This document shows positions 46,604 to 56,802 of a DNA stretch of 64,000 bases, piece by piece. Source of the DNA: Litoreibacter ascidiaceicola (GTDB lineage Bacteria; Pseudomonadota; Alphaproteobacteria; Rhodobacterales; Rhodobacteraceae); NCBI RefSeq assembly GCF_900129235.1, contig NZ_FQUV01000006.1, positions 62,001-126,000 on the forward strand, written 5' to 3'. Within the stretch, counting starts at the first letter, position 1. The number at the start of each line of letters is the position of its first letter. The notes below the pieces were generated by a model. It saw only the letters and a list, made by a program, of their open reading frames with translations, ran no database searches and was not told where the DNA came from. Both the position numbers and the translations under genes were made by a program.

Positions 46604-48030
46604 TTTCCGTCCCAACGCCCGAAGCCGAAGCTGATGTAGTCCTTGCGGTAGGCGGCCATAGCCAGTTTTTCCAATTCATCGTCGTAGATGTCAGCAAGAC
46701 TGAACGGGCCAATCTCTGGCTCGTTATGTATTAAAACCGTTTCCTCCCCAAGCGACGCGGCAAGCGCGTTCAGCCCGTCGGATAACTCGTCTTCGCGCAG
46801 AATGGCATCTGGAAGCACCACGCCCGCAGCACCTTGCAGCAACGCCGATTGCGTGGCCCACACTGCATCAATGCGGATGCTGGTTTGGCCCGCAAGGTTA
46901 CCTTTCAAGAACTTCAGGAATTTCGCAAACGCGGCCCGATGCTCGATTTTCGTGTACCCATCCATGTCACCTTGGTTGGGAACCGCGACGCCATATTTGT
47001 TTCGCATGACCTTTCGAGGATCTGAAAAATTGTCGTCCCGTTTAGGAAGGATGTATTCGCAAAATACACGATGCGCGCGCTCCAAAGGATGCCGAAGCAC
47101 GGTAAAGCTGCGATGCCCCGGATGGCCACGCTTCCATTGACGCAAGATCTTTTGCGACAGGTTCGTTTGAAGATCTTCCACGTCAACATCGTCAAGAGCC
47201 GCAAGCCAATCAAGAACCGAGGCTTTTGGCGATGCGGCTACGGGAATGAACAGCAGTGGAGCCTCGGCCGCTAGGTAGAATCCGGGAACACCCGGGCCGC
47301 GACGCGGTTCAAAGTTCGGGGTGTTCGACAACGCAAAATGGTCGATGCTCGCAAGGTCTTTCACCATCTGGTCATAGTTGGTGACCTTGTCCTCCAGCTC
47401 GCTTGGATTTTGCTTTTTGACCGAATTAGGTGTAGCAGCAATACGTTCGCTTGAGCCGATAAACCGCGCCATTCCGTTCAACACATCGACATCGCCGATG
47501 TCTTCGTAAGCGACATAGAAACCGGTTTGGCCCGATACCTGCATACCCTTGAGAATATCCAGCTGAAACGCTTGCTTGGCTTCCAGATGGGTCAGAAACT
47601 CGTCCCGATCGAATGTAATCGTTGCGGAGCGGAGCTGCTTCATATCAGAGAGCTTCCATTGCCCCGTTTGCGCGGCAATCTTAAGCGACACATAGCTGTC
47701 TAACGGATTTCGCGTCAGAATGATTTTGGCGCATTTCGGGTCTTCAAGCACATGCGCCATGACCCGCGGATCGTGGTCATTGAAGAAGCGGAAACCGGGA
47801 AACCCGTCCGTATTTTCCTTCATCCGTTCTATCAACGACAGCGGTGAAATCTCTCGCTGTGCCATGTCAACACCGAACAATGCATCCTTATTATGGTGTC
47901 CGACAAAATGCGGATTGTAAGCCTCCCCATAGCAGTGAAGGTCGCTGAACTCGTTCAGGCTGGCTTCAAGGAAGTTAGAGCCGGTACGCATCTCTGCGAA
48001 GACAACAAAATATTCGAATTGCTTGCTCAT
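46600..48030 (-). CDS. NodH-like sulfotransferase, two-part
   Basis: A 476-residue protein. The N-terminal half has the PAPS-binding loop motif FAEMRTGSNFLEASL (residues 11-25) and LTRNPLDSYVSLKIA; the C-terminal half has a second RHPLERAHRVFCEYI block but no obvious P-loop. It probably moves sulfate to a surface glycan. It directly follows a branching glycosyltransferase gene (3 bases apart), which supports that. The acceptor is unknown. Confidence 0.78.
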   Translation of the reverse strand: MSKQFEYFVVFAEMRTGSNFLEASLNEFSDLHCYGEAYNPHFVGHHNKDALFGVDMAQREISPLSLIERMKENTDGFPGFRFFNDHDPRVMAHVLEDPKCAKIILTRNPLDSYVSLKIAAQTGQWKLSDMKQLRSATITFDRDEFLTHLEAKQAFQLDILKGMQVSGQTGFYVAYEDIGDVDVLNGMARFIGSSERIAATPNSVKKQNPSELEDKVTNYDQMVKDLASIDHFALSNTPNFEPRRGPGVPGFYLAAEAPLLFIPVAASPKASVLDWLAALDDVDVEDLQTNLSQKILRQWKRGHPGHRSFTVLRHPLERAHRVFCEYILPKRDDNFSDPRKVMRNKYGVAVPNQGDMDGYTKIEHRAAFAKFLKFLKGNLAGQTSIRIDAVWATQSALLQGAAGVVLPDAILREDELSDGLNALAASLGEETVLIHNEPEIGPFSLADIYDDELEKLAMAAYRKDYISFGFGRWDGN

Positions 48031-48033
48031 AAT

Positions 48034-49728
48034 CTACTTCACCAAATAGGGGCGGCCGCCCTGTGGTTTTTCAGCGCTGTCCTGAATCAACGGGAAATCA
48101 CCCATCAGATGCGGGCTCATGCCCTGATTTTTCAGGTTCTGCAGGAACTGCCCAAATCCGCTTAGGTCCGCCATAACCGGAACCTCGGAAAGGCGTCGCT
48201 GTCCGATACCACCAACCTCATCAAGGATAGTCTGCAAATTTTCCATCGGGTTTTCGATGAATTCCGCAAGGCTCCAGATACGGACACGCGCTTTGGTCTT
48301 GCCCATGCGAAGCAGGTCCAAGTGAGCGGTTTCAACACGTTGAAGATGTGCGGCTTCTTTCCTCAATTCCGAGAAGTTCTGGTTCGAATGGAAAAGCGGA
48401 ATAGCCCATGCGCCTGAAATGACCGAGATTTGGGCATTCCCGTCTGTGGCTAAGAACTCCGAAATTTTCTGGTCGTCCGCTGGGCCAAATTGAAAGCACT
48501 GATGCTCCCCTCGCGTGTTCCACACCAAGTTCGTCAAGAATGCTCGTGGGTTATACTCCCGTAGCGGCGCGCTATCTGGCAATGCGCCGTTATAGACTGC
48601 ATCACCGCCAGCAAAATGGACGCGATCCTTGGCAAACAAATTCCCATGCACCCGGTTACCAGTCCGTCGGGCAATCCAGGCCTCGAAGTCCTCGAACAGA
48701 TCGGCGAAACCTTCGAATACGGTGTAGCGACCGCTGGTCTTCCCATTCTCCCATCCCTCGTTCGGGAATCGACCTTGCATATAAAGACCCGCGCGCCCAC
48801 GCGTTCGACGCTCGGTCGCACGACTGAAAAGCCGGTCAATCTTCAAAGGGTTTGGCTCTGCCATCACCAAAGCACTGGACGCAGGGACCAAAAACTCGCG
48901 GTAGAGACGCTCCGCCTGAGGCCAGATTTTCCTTGCTACAAAACAATCCGAACGACGTAGCAATTGCAGGTGGTCATCGTAGAAAACATGCGGCTTTCCC
49001 TGAAAATCGAACTTGGACAAGGTCAGCGACCTGCTTTCGATTTGCGTCGAATACAACCGTGCTAGACTCTGAAAATAGCTCTCATCGGGAATCCATACGC
49101 GCTTGAAATAGCGGTCAAACTCTTCGCGCCGTGGATCCTGCAAAATTGCCGAGAGAGTCTGTCTCGTCAAACACCACCATTGCGAACCAAGATGTGGTGT
49201 CAGGCCATCCGGAATGCGGCGGGTCATCTTCAAGCGTCTTTGTAGATCGACATAGCGGTCAAACAACCGCCTCTGCCGCTTCCACGAAAACGGGAATCTC
49301 AGCGTGAACCGTTCTTGATCCAGACCGCCGACCGTCCAGTCAACCTCATCAGTCGTAACCGACTCGATGAAATCTGTACGCGGGCGTTCATCCAGATAGG
49401 TTTGAATCTCTTCCACCGGCCTCAAGGGTATGCACGATCCACTGGAAAGATATACGTGACGCACCTCGGTGAAGGTATCCAGCATCAGCTCGCAAGCAGA
49501 TTGCGTGGCCGCGACAATCGACCAGTTTCCCCACTCGCAGGCGTGACGGTCGGAAAACCTGACATTCTCCAGATCGGCGAGCTTTCCCTTAAAATATTCA
49601 AAGGTCGGGCCATCCACACGCTTGTCGACATGGATAACAATGGGTTTCCCGTGCTCGGACCAATGTCTTGCAACCTGGGCTGCGCGATCCAGTGCGTCGT
49701 GCACCAACATGACAAATCCAACGGTCAT
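48034..49728 (-). CDS. GT14-type core-2/I-branching glycosyltransferase
   Basis: A 564-residue protein. Residues 1 to about 270 match the core-2/I-branching enzyme family (start FVMLVHDALDRAAQVARHW, motifs VYLSSGSCIPLRPVEEIQ and GSQWWCLTR); the C-terminal 290 residues form an additional domain seen in roseobacter relatives (DUF5927-like). It likely adds a branching N-acetylglucosamine or xylose to a surface glycan. It overlaps the following glycosyltransferase gene by 4 bases. Confidence 0.8.
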   Translation of the reverse strand: MTVGFVMLVHDALDRAAQVARHWSEHGKPIVIHVDKRVDGPTFEYFKGKLADLENVRFSDRHACEWGNWSIVAATQSACELMLDTFTEVRHVYLSSGSCIPLRPVEEIQTYLDERPRTDFIESVTTDEVDWTVGGLDQERFTLRFPFSWKRQRRLFDRYVDLQRRLKMTRRIPDGLTPHLGSQWWCLTRQTLSAILQDPRREEFDRYFKRVWIPDESYFQSLARLYSTQIESRSLTLSKFDFQGKPHVFYDDHLQLLRRSDCFVARKIWPQAERLYREFLVPASSALVMAEPNPLKIDRLFSRATERRTRGRAGLYMQGRFPNEGWENGKTSGRYTVFEGFADLFEDFEAWIARRTGNRVHGNLFAKDRVHFAGGDAVYNGALPDSAPLREYNPRAFLTNLVWNTRGEHQCFQFGPADDQKISEFLATDGNAQISVISGAWAIPLFHSNQNFSELRKEAAHLQRVETAHLDLLRMGKTKARVRIWSLAEFIENPMENLQTILDEVGGIGQRRLSEVPVMADLSGFGQFLQNLKNQGMSPHLMGDFPLIQDSAEKPQGGRPYLVK

Positions 49729-50735
49729 GCCCAGTTTCCTTTAGACATCAGGCCCAAGATCTCGAGCTGCCGCCAGTTGATATATTTCTCCGACCACTTG
49801 CACCACAAATCAGGATCGTCGGACAGGCCGCTATGATACGCTTTGTATTCGTGACTGTTGGCAAAGTGCTCTTTGCGCTGCAATTCCTCAGCAGATTTAC
49901 TTGTGAAGGTGTCGAGAAACTTCGCGTGCAACAAGCAGCCGGACGTCTTCTCGCCCCCCCATTCGTCGTAGACGAGGTTCAACCCGCGAGGGAGCAACAT
50001 ATGCGACGAGCTTACATAAGCGTAGCTGCGGTCCCATCGAACAAGCGGAACCTTGTTTAGAGCAGGGGCCCTTTCTGGCTTGTCAGCAAAAAATGCACGG
50101 GCGCGCGGGCCACCTTGGATCCAGAGGTTTCCGTATCTTTCGTTCTTCTGGATGGAATAATTTCCACTATCGAACCAGTGGACGTGCTCAAATGGATCAC
50201 GACCAGCCTCATACCTAACAGAGTCGATTGGTCCTTTCGGGTACATATCCAGCAGCATGGTCCCGAACGACTTGACCGAGGACGCATCCAGCCAGTCAGT
50301 CAACGCTCTAATCGGACGCGTGTCACAGAAGGGGTAGACAAGAAACTCGTCGACATCGAGCACAAGCGACCAATGCCCGTGTCCGTATTTCCGCAACAGC
50401 CAGTTTATCCAATCAACCCCGAATCTGGAGCGCTTGTAGCTATGGTTCGTGCCAAAAACCGATACATCGGGCTGGGCGGTAAGGTAGTCCGTGGTCCCAT
50501 CATCCGAGCCGTTATCAACGAATACGAAATGATCAACGCCAAGCTCCCGATAGTATTTCAGAAAGAACGGCAATCGAACGACTTCATTGCGCAAAGTGCA
50601 AAACACGATGATGTCAGACTTCGCAATCTGGCTTGTTCTGTTCTTCACAGACGTAAGCTGACGCCGCTTGCGAATTGCCCGCAAACGCCACCGCTTCCGT
50701 TCCATACGGAGTCTATATGATTTCAGGAGACCCAT
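49725..50735 (-). CDS. Family 2/92-like glycosyltransferase
   Basis: A 336-residue protein with a basic N-terminus and a GT-A domain: FCTLRNEVVRLPFFLKYYRELG, FVDNGSDDGT, and the metal motif LDVDEFL near residue 130. It resembles the GT2-like/GT92 glycosyltransferases of polysaccharide clusters. No membrane anchor. Sugar donor unknown. Confidence 0.8.
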   Translation of the reverse strand: MGLLKSYRLRMERKRWRLRAIRKRRQLTSVKNRTSQIAKSDIIVFCTLRNEVVRLPFFLKYYRELGVDHFVFVDNGSDDGTTDYLTAQPDVSVFGTNHSYKRSRFGVDWINWLLRKYGHGHWSLVLDVDEFLVYPFCDTRPIRALTDWLDASSVKSFGTMLLDMYPKGPIDSVRYEAGRDPFEHVHWFDSGNYSIQKNERYGNLWIQGGPRARAFFADKPERAPALNKVPLVRWDRSYAYVSSSHMLLPRGLNLVYDEWGGEKTSGCLLHAKFLDTFTSKSAEELQRKEHFANSHEYKAYHSGLSDDPDLWCKWSEKYINWRQLEILGLMSKGNWA

Positions 50736-50760
50736 TATCCGTCACCCCTGACCACGCGTC

Positions 50761-52014
50761 TTAGAGTAGCTTCGTAACCGCCGCGTTAACGGCATCAAAA
50801 TGATCCGACCAAGTCGGAATTTTCGGTTTCTTTGCCTTGTGTGCGTGAACGAGGTCTTTCTGCCTCTGCTTTGCCTGCTCAAGTATTGTTTTTTTCCAAA
50901 GGTATATGTCTTGCAGGTCTGCGTAAACGGGGTAGTCGCCCAACACCTCACGATGAATGGCAAGATCGCCACAGAGCACAGGAATACCTATCTGCGCAGC
51001 TTCGAGTGAGGGCAAACCAAATCCTTCTGCGATCGTAGGGAAAAGCAACCCGTGAGACCCCACCAGCAATTGCCGCAAAGCCGGGTCGTCCATGTCATTG
51101 TGTTCGTGCAGCCAGCACTTGCCGCGCCAAAGGTCCAAGCGCTTGAACGTCTCTTCGTTCTTCCAACCGCGTTGCCCGACGATGTGTAGCGCCGGTATCT
51201 GGTCATCTGGAAGCTCGCTTTCGAACTGGCCCCAAACGTCTAGCAAAAGGCCGTGGTTTTTGCGGGGCTCAATTGTGCCGATTGTGACGAAATTGGATCT
51301 ATTATTGACAGAAGGGCGAAAATTTTCGTCGCACGGTGCTAGGCCAAGATGTGACGTCACATAGTCAGGATGCGCATCCCACTGGTCGAAATAGTACCTT
51401 GCGCGGCTTTCCGTATCAGCCGAATTCGCGACAATCAGATCGCTATAACGCGCGACCACACGCATCTTTTCCTCAAACCGTTGAACCGTTCCCTCACGCT
51501 GGAACTGGGGCCAGTCCAGCGGAATGAGATCATGAACCAGCGTCGCAACGGTTAACCCAGCTTCACGAGCGCCTGACAGGCTGACCTTGTTCAAATTTGA
51601 ATGGCCAATGTTAAAGTAGACGCCGTCCGCAACAGGAAGTTGTGGCAAGATATTCGGCCCGGATCGAACAACGGCGAGCCGCCGCAAATCAGATTCAGCC
51701 TCCCCTCGCGCTTTTGGTGTTTTCACACCCAATCGTGCTCGGATGTCGCGGGCACCCCAAGGAAGCTCCCCCAAAAGCTTTGATCTGAAGACTAGCAACC
51801 CCGCGCGATCCAAAACGACATGGCCGCCAGATATCCGTGCAAGCCCGTACAACGGCTCCGAAGCGCTTAAACACCAGTCCAGGTAGGCAAGCTCGACACG
51901 GTCAACACCCGTAAACGGACCACGGCCCACACGAGACGTAAGCCGTGTTATGTCTAAAACCGCATTGTAGGGTCTATTTTTCGTAGTGTCCGGTTTGGTG
52001 CCAGCGCCATGCAT
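50761..52014 (-). CDS. Family 4 glycosyltransferase
   Basis: A 417-residue GT-B enzyme: acceptor half at the N-terminus and donor half with VTIGTIEPRKNHGLLLD and the EGFGLPSLEAAQIGIPVLC segment that holds the nucleotide-sugar Glu. The start at 52014 overlaps galE by 41 bases, which is unusual here, but no later in-frame start was found before conserved sequence. Confidence 0.82.
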   Translation of the reverse strand: MHGAGTKPDTTKNRPYNAVLDITRLTSRVGRGPFTGVDRVELAYLDWCLSASEPLYGLARISGGHVVLDRAGLLVFRSKLLGELPWGARDIRARLGVKTPKARGEAESDLRRLAVVRSGPNILPQLPVADGVYFNIGHSNLNKVSLSGAREAGLTVATLVHDLIPLDWPQFQREGTVQRFEEKMRVVARYSDLIVANSADTESRARYYFDQWDAHPDYVTSHLGLAPCDENFRPSVNNRSNFVTIGTIEPRKNHGLLLDVWGQFESELPDDQIPALHIVGQRGWKNEETFKRLDLWRGKCWLHEHNDMDDPALRQLLVGSHGLLFPTIAEGFGLPSLEAAQIGIPVLCGDLAIHREVLGDYPVYADLQDIYLWKKTILEQAKQRQKDLVHAHKAKKPKIPTWSDHFDAVNAAVTKLL

Positions 52015-52957
52015 CGGTGATCATTGCCTCCAGGGTTGAGCGTTCTGGCGACCAGCCGAGTTCCGACATCGCACGATCGCTACCAGACACCAGTTTTGTG
52101 CAGTCACCTGCACGACGCGGGCCCTCAATGATTGGTACCTCTTTGTTAGTCACTGCACGGCTATGGTCAATAACCTCACGAACAGAGAAGCCGCTGCCCG
52201 TTCCAAGATTGAAAACCCGCGGTTCGCGCCCCTCCAGCAACCACTCGATACCCTTAACATGCGCCGCAGCTAAATCCATCACGTGGACATAATCACGAAT
52301 GCAAGTTCCGTCGGGTGTGTCGTAGTCCGTGCCATACACCGTGAGAGCGTCACGCTTGCCGTCGATCGCATCAAGCATCAAAGGGATTAAATGGGTCTCG
52401 GGTTGATGGAACTCGCCGACTTCTCCTTCTGGATCCGCACCAGCAACATTGAAATACCGGAAAATCACGGCCTTCATTCCATGACTGTCCTGAAAGTTGC
52501 GCAAGATATCTTCGACCGCCCGCTTCGACGCACCATAGGCATTGATGGGATGTTGTTCCGTGTCCTCGGTCAGCGTTACGCCATCCTGATCCCCATACGT
52601 GGCGCAAGTCGAAGAGAAAACGAAGTTGACGCATCCGGCAGCCGCGGCCGCTTCAATAAGGTTAAGCGAACCGCCGACATTGTTGCGCCAGTAAAGCCCC
52701 GGATCTGTGGTCGATTCCCCAACCTGGCTGAGTGCTGCGAAATGCATCACAGCAACAGGCGCATATTCCGCAAAGACTTCGTCCAGCTGGTTACGATCTA
52801 GAAGATCGCCCTGTACGAACGGTCCGAACTTCACAGCATCCTGCCACCCCGTGGACAGGTTGTCGAAGGTGACAGGCCTGAATCCCGCAGCCGCCAGAAC
52901 CTTACAAGCGTGCGAGCCAATGTAGCCCGCACCACCTGTAACCAGCACATTTGCCAT
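51974..52957 (-). CDS. galE: UDP-glucose 4-epimerase
   Basis: Interconverts UDP-glucose and UDP-galactose. The 327-residue extended short-chain dehydrogenase has GGAGYIGSHACKVL (residues 8-21) and catalytic Ser/Tyr-x3-Lys in FSSTCATYGD and NAYGASKRAVED. With galU next to it, it supplies sugar donors to the glycosyltransferases around it. Confidence 0.94.
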   Translation of the reverse strand: MANVLVTGGAGYIGSHACKVLAAAGFRPVTFDNLSTGWQDAVKFGPFVQGDLLDRNQLDEVFAEYAPVAVMHFAALSQVGESTTDPGLYWRNNVGGSLNLIEAAAAAGCVNFVFSSTCATYGDQDGVTLTEDTEQHPINAYGASKRAVEDILRNFQDSHGMKAVIFRYFNVAGADPEGEVGEFHQPETHLIPLMLDAIDGKRDALTVYGTDYDTPDGTCIRDYVHVMDLAAAHVKGIEWLLEGREPRVFNLGTGSGFSVREVIDHSRAVTNKEVPIIEGPRRAGDCTKLVSGSDRAMSELGWSPERSTLEAMITDAWRWHQTGHYEK

Positions 52958-52972
52958 AAGGTGGTCCTTTAA

Positions 52973-53866
52973 TCATTGGGCCGCTTTGCGGGAAGCCTTC
53001 ATCTCGTCAAGATAGCTTGCAAGTTCATCGCGAAGTTCGTCGCGAGCTAGCCCGAATGCGACTGTCGCTTGCAGATAGCCAGCCTTGGAGCCGCAATCAA
53101 AGCGCTGGCCCCGAAAGCGGTAGCCATAAACGTCACGATCAGCCTCGATCTCTTGCGCAATAGCGTCAGTCAGCTGAATCTCACCACCGGCACCCTGTTT
53201 GATCTGGTTGAGGTTCTTTAGAACTTGCGGCGTCAGTATATAGCGGCCGATTACAGCAAGGTTCGAAGGAGCTGATTCAACGCTCGGTTTCTCGACCATA
53301 CCTCGAACAGAGACCATCGAGCCCATATCTTCTTTGACATCCAAAACACCGTAGGAAGATGCCTTTTCTGGGGGAACTTCCATCGCAGCGACCATGCAGC
53401 CACCGGTCTCGTTGTAAGCTTCGACCATTTGCTGAAGACACGGTTTTTCAGCGGCGATTACATCATCAGGCAGGATAACTGCAAAGGGCTCATTCCCAAT
53501 CAAACGGCGGGCGCACCATACCGCATGCCCAAGACCCAGCGCTTTGTGCTGACGAATATAAGCAATCGCCCCACTATCCATGTTTGTACTTTTGAGGGTC
53601 GCAAGAAGCTCTGTCTTACCTTTCTTGCGCAGAGAGTTTTCCAACTCTGGGGCGTGATCAAAGTAGTCCTCCAGCGCTCCCTTGCCGCGAGACGTCACAA
53701 AGATGAATTCTTTGATTCCGGCAGCACGGGCCTCATCGATTGCATATTGGATCAACGGTCTATCGACCAAGGTCATGATTTCCTTAGGAATTGACTTTGT
53801 CGCAGGAAGGAACCGAGTCCCTAGCCCAGCGACGGGGAAAACCGCCTTCGTGACTTTACGCTTCAT
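52973..53866 (-). CDS. galU: UTP-glucose-1-phosphate uridylyltransferase
   Basis: Makes UDP-glucose. The 297-residue protein has the nucleotidyltransferase signature FPVAGLGTRFLPATKSIPKE (residues 8-27) and the VEKPSVESAPSNLAVIGRYIL segment. ATG at 53866; the longer frame to 53902 adds an unlikely extension. It precedes galE by 15 bases. Confidence 0.94.
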   Translation of the reverse strand: MKRKVTKAVFPVAGLGTRFLPATKSIPKEIMTLVDRPLIQYAIDEARAAGIKEFIFVTSRGKGALEDYFDHAPELENSLRKKGKTELLATLKSTNMDSGAIAYIRQHKALGLGHAVWCARRLIGNEPFAVILPDDVIAAEKPCLQQMVEAYNETGGCMVAAMEVPPEKASSYGVLDVKEDMGSMVSVRGMVEKPSVESAPSNLAVIGRYILTPQVLKNLNQIKQGAGGEIQLTDAIAQEIEADRDVYGYRFRGQRFDCGSKAGYLQATVAFGLARDELRDELASYLDEMKASRKAAQ

Positions 53867-53999
53867 TGGCCGTGCCTCATTCTTTTGGACCGTTGTACCC
53901 ATTACTCAAACGTTTCGCTACAATTTCAAACTTCACATCACCGAATCTAAGTGCCTGTGGTGTCCAAGCACCGCCAATCACTTACCTTAGCCACTTCGG

Positions 54000-55208
54000 T
54001 TACCGCGTTCTTTGAAGCAACTCTCGCTCTCGGCGAAAGCGCTTCTCCCGAACTAACCAAGACCAGATGCGATCAGTACGGGAAGACTTGCCGAATATTC
54101 CCCCTGATTGAACCCAAAACCCGTCGTCATGGAACCAGCGTCGGTGAAAAATCGCCGTTGGGCTCAGGATTATCGCAGTGCTGGGAATGCCCCGTTCTGC
54201 GCACGATTTGCCAGCGGCGTAAGCTCGCCGACGGGAAATCCAGCGACTGGAAATGAAGCAGTGATCAACTGCTTTTCGGTCACTTATGAAAGGTTTGAAT
54301 AGCGATAGGGTCGGCCAATCAGGTTTCGATGCCGGAGTGCGCTTACAGCCCTCCGCAATTCCAGCCTCAAGGTCATCTCTGAGGTGGCGAACATCACGAG
54401 GCTCGAGCAAGCCCTTTACCAGCGCAACCTCAAGCCGCGCCCACTGAGTTTCTCGAAAGGCCATCAAATCGCTCGCAGGCCGCCCGAACTTTTTCAAAAA
54501 ATATGCTTGGCTTGCGCCAATCTCGAATAGCGACTTCGGGCGTCGGTCATTTCCACGCAACGACGAAGCAGCATAACCGTGTTGAACCTCTGCATTAGGC
54601 ACAATGGCCGTATAATGCCCCGCTTGACTGATACGCATGTTCAGATCGGTTTCATCTAGGTAGAATTTGTAGTTCTCATCAAATCCGTGCAGTTCGACTA
54701 AGGCATCACGACGGAATGCACAGTTGGTGCCTTGCGTTTTAACGCCTTTGCCGGACTTCGCTTTCAGTATTGCGGTGCCATCTATCGAGATCGGATGCGA
54801 CACGCCATCCGCGCCGATTTCCTCTGCGCACCATTGAAAGCTGATACCGTTGCGTCCTCTCACAAAACCACCGGATGCCGCAACTTTAGGGTCGGAAAAG
54901 GGCTCGACGAGGCGTTCCAACCATGTGGGTTCCGCGATGGCATCATCGTCAATGAACGCAATCAAATCACCCGCCGCCAAGCCAATTCCAATGTTGCGGG
55001 CTTTTGAAATATTGGCGTCATTGCAAATTGCACTTTTGACCCGGTCGTGCGGAACGTTGTCAGGCAACAACGCCGCTGTATCGCTATCCGTTACTAAAAC
55101 AACTTCGAAACTAGGTTGAGTCTGAAACTCCAGCGCCCGAACGCAGCGGCGGAGATGATCCGGTCGGTGGCGACTGACGACAACCACACTGACCGATAGA
55201 TCATTCAT
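54000..55208 (-). CDS. Family 2 glycosyltransferase
   Basis: A 402-residue protein: N-terminal GT-A domain with VVVVSRHRPDHLRRCVRAL and the metal motif IDDDAIAEPTW (residues about 85-95), and a C-terminal part after residue 300 that is not recognised. It overlaps kdsB by 4 bases. Confidence 0.83.
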   Translation of the reverse strand: MNDLSVSVVVVSRHRPDHLRRCVRALEFQTQPSFEVVLVTDSDTAALLPDNVPHDRVKSAICNDANISKARNIGIGLAAGDLIAFIDDDAIAEPTWLERLVEPFSDPKVAASGGFVRGRNGISFQWCAEEIGADGVSHPISIDGTAILKAKSGKGVKTQGTNCAFRRDALVELHGFDENYKFYLDETDLNMRISQAGHYTAIVPNAEVQHGYAASSLRGNDRRPKSLFEIGASQAYFLKKFGRPASDLMAFRETQWARLEVALVKGLLEPRDVRHLRDDLEAGIAEGCKRTPASKPDWPTLSLFKPFISDRKAVDHCFISSRWISRRRAYAAGKSCAERGIPSTAIILSPTAIFHRRWFHDDGFWVQSGGIFGKSSRTDRIWSWLVREKRFRRERELLQRTR

Positions 55209-56005
55209 GGATGGCCCATCTCCGACAACATCGCTTCCAAACGTGGTACGTCTTCCGGGTTATTAAGCTCCCAGAACTGGCGGCCACGCGCCTCAACTTC
55301 AACACACAAAATCTTGCGACCGTTTTCAAGGAAGCGAAGCTGCTCCAACCCTTCGAGTTTCTCCAGCGGGCCAACAGGCCACGCCGCATATGCGCGCAAA
55401 GCATCAGGACGATACGCATAAACACCGACATGGTGGAAAACGGGGGTTTCGGCATTGTTAGAGTATGTGTTGGATGTGAAAGGAATGACTTCTTTAGAGA
55501 AATAGAGGGCCGTCATGTCCTGCGCGAATACGGCTGTCGTTCCACCAACGCGCCCGTTACGGCGATCCTCCAAAAACCCGTTCAGCGCCCATCCGTCGCA
55601 ACGCAACACAGGTGTCGCACAGGCAGCATCTGGCGCTGCGCGCAGGCCTTTGATCAGATCCTCCACAAACCAAGCTGGGGTTAGTGGCGCGTCGCCTTGC
55701 AAGTTTACGACGATTTCCGGCTCTGTACCCAGCGCAGGCAACGCATCTGCACACCGTTCGGTTCCGTTAAAGCAATCGGATGACGTCATCACAGTTTCTG
55801 CCCCGAACGCCTCCGAGGCATGCTTGATCCGCTCATCATCGGTGGCAACAACTACCCTATCAACCCCGGAAACAGATTTCGCCGCGTTCCAGGACCGTTC
55901 AATCAAGCTTCGGGCTTCACCGGTTGCGCCAGTAAGCGTCACCAACGGCTTCCCCGGATATCGGGTCGACGCATAGCGGGCGGGGATGACGATTGTAACG
56001 GACAT
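55205..56005 (-). CDS. kdsB: Kdo cytidylyltransferase
   Basis: Activates 3-deoxy-manno-octulosonate as CMP-Kdo, for lipopolysaccharide or a Kdo-linked capsule. The 266-residue protein has VIPARYASTRYPGKPL (residues 5-20), VNLQGDAPL, and HHVGVYAYR. A core copy may exist elsewhere; this one sits in a polysaccharide cluster between cysQ (sharing one base) and a glycosyltransferase. Confidence 0.92.
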   Translation of the reverse strand: MSVTIVIPARYASTRYPGKPLVTLTGATGEARSLIERSWNAAKSVSGVDRVVVATDDERIKHASEAFGAETVMTSSDCFNGTERCADALPALGTEPEIVVNLQGDAPLTPAWFVEDLIKGLRAAPDAACATPVLRCDGWALNGFLEDRRNGRVGGTTAVFAQDMTALYFSKEVIPFTSNTYSNNAETPVFHHVGVYAYRPDALRAYAAWPVGPLEKLEGLEQLRFLENGRKILCVEVEARGRQFWELNNPEDVPRLEAMLSEMGHP

Positions 56006-56802
56006 CAGGCGGGCTTCAGATCGACGCCGGGTGTGTAGGCGATAAAGAACGGGTTTTCATAGATTGGCTTGCCGTAAGTGAGCGGCTCGTGATTATCAAA
56101 TCGGACCACCGCGCCACCTGCGCCATTCAAAACGGCATGCCCAGCCGCCGTATCCCACTCCATCGTGCGGCCAAGCCGAGGGTAAAGGTCAGCTTCGCCC
56201 GCAGCCACAAGGCAGAATTTCAACGATGAGCCGGCCCCGGTCATATCCGTGGTCTGGTACTTGGAGATGTAGTCATCGGTAGCCTGATCCCGGTGAGACT
56301 TGGAGGCGACCACGATAAGCGCTTTGTTGTCAGGAGTTTTTACGTGAATAGGGTTTGTTAGACCCTGTTTTTTACGATCAAAGGGGCCAACCTCTTCAAC
56401 CGTAACACCATCAGAATCCGTGTAGAACATGCGCCCTTTGGCAGGGGCATAAACCACACCGCGCACGGGAATACCGTTTTCAACGTAAGCAATATTCACC
56501 GTGAAATCGCCTCGCCGCTTAATGAACTCCTTGGTGCCATCCAGCGGGTCAACGATGATAAAATTTGCCGCGCTTTCCGTGTGGGTCGCAGCTTGTTCTT
56601 CAGTCACCAATAGAACATCGGGGAACTCCGCGCGTAGGCCAGTCGAGATTAACGCATCCGCGGCTTCATCCGCGGCTGTGACCGGGCTATCGTCAGACTT
56701 AGCACGCACGTCAAAATCATCGGCGTCATAGATTTCCATGATCTTGTCACCAGCTTCTAACGCCAGCTCTCGAAAGACCGTTGCCATCTTGTTATAGTCC
56801 AA
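56005..56802 (-). CDS. cysQ: 3'(2'),5'-bisphosphate nucleotidase
   Basis: Removes phosphate from PAP, the by-product of PAPS-dependent sulfotransferases, or from PAPS. The 265-residue inositol-phosphatase-family protein has the metal motifs DSPVTAADEAAD, EE near residue 70, DPLDGTKEF and WDTAAGHAVL. The likely start is a TTG at 56802 after AGGAGAG; an ATG at 56787 is the alternative. Its presence next to a cluster with a sulfotransferase makes a PAP-recycling role sensible. Confidence 0.9.
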   Translation of the reverse strand: MDYNKMATVFRELALEAGDKIMEIYDADDFDVRAKSDDSPVTAADEAADALISTGLRAEFPDVLLVTEEQAATHTESAANFIIVDPLDGTKEFIKRRGDFTVNIAYVENGIPVRGVVYAPAKGRMFYTDSDGVTVEEVGPFDRKKQGLTNPIHVKTPDNKALIVVASKSHRDQATDDYISKYQTTDMTGAGSSLKFCLVAAGEADLYPRLGRTMEWDTAAGHAVLNGAGGAVVRFDNHEPLTYGKPIYENPFFIAYTPGVDLKPA

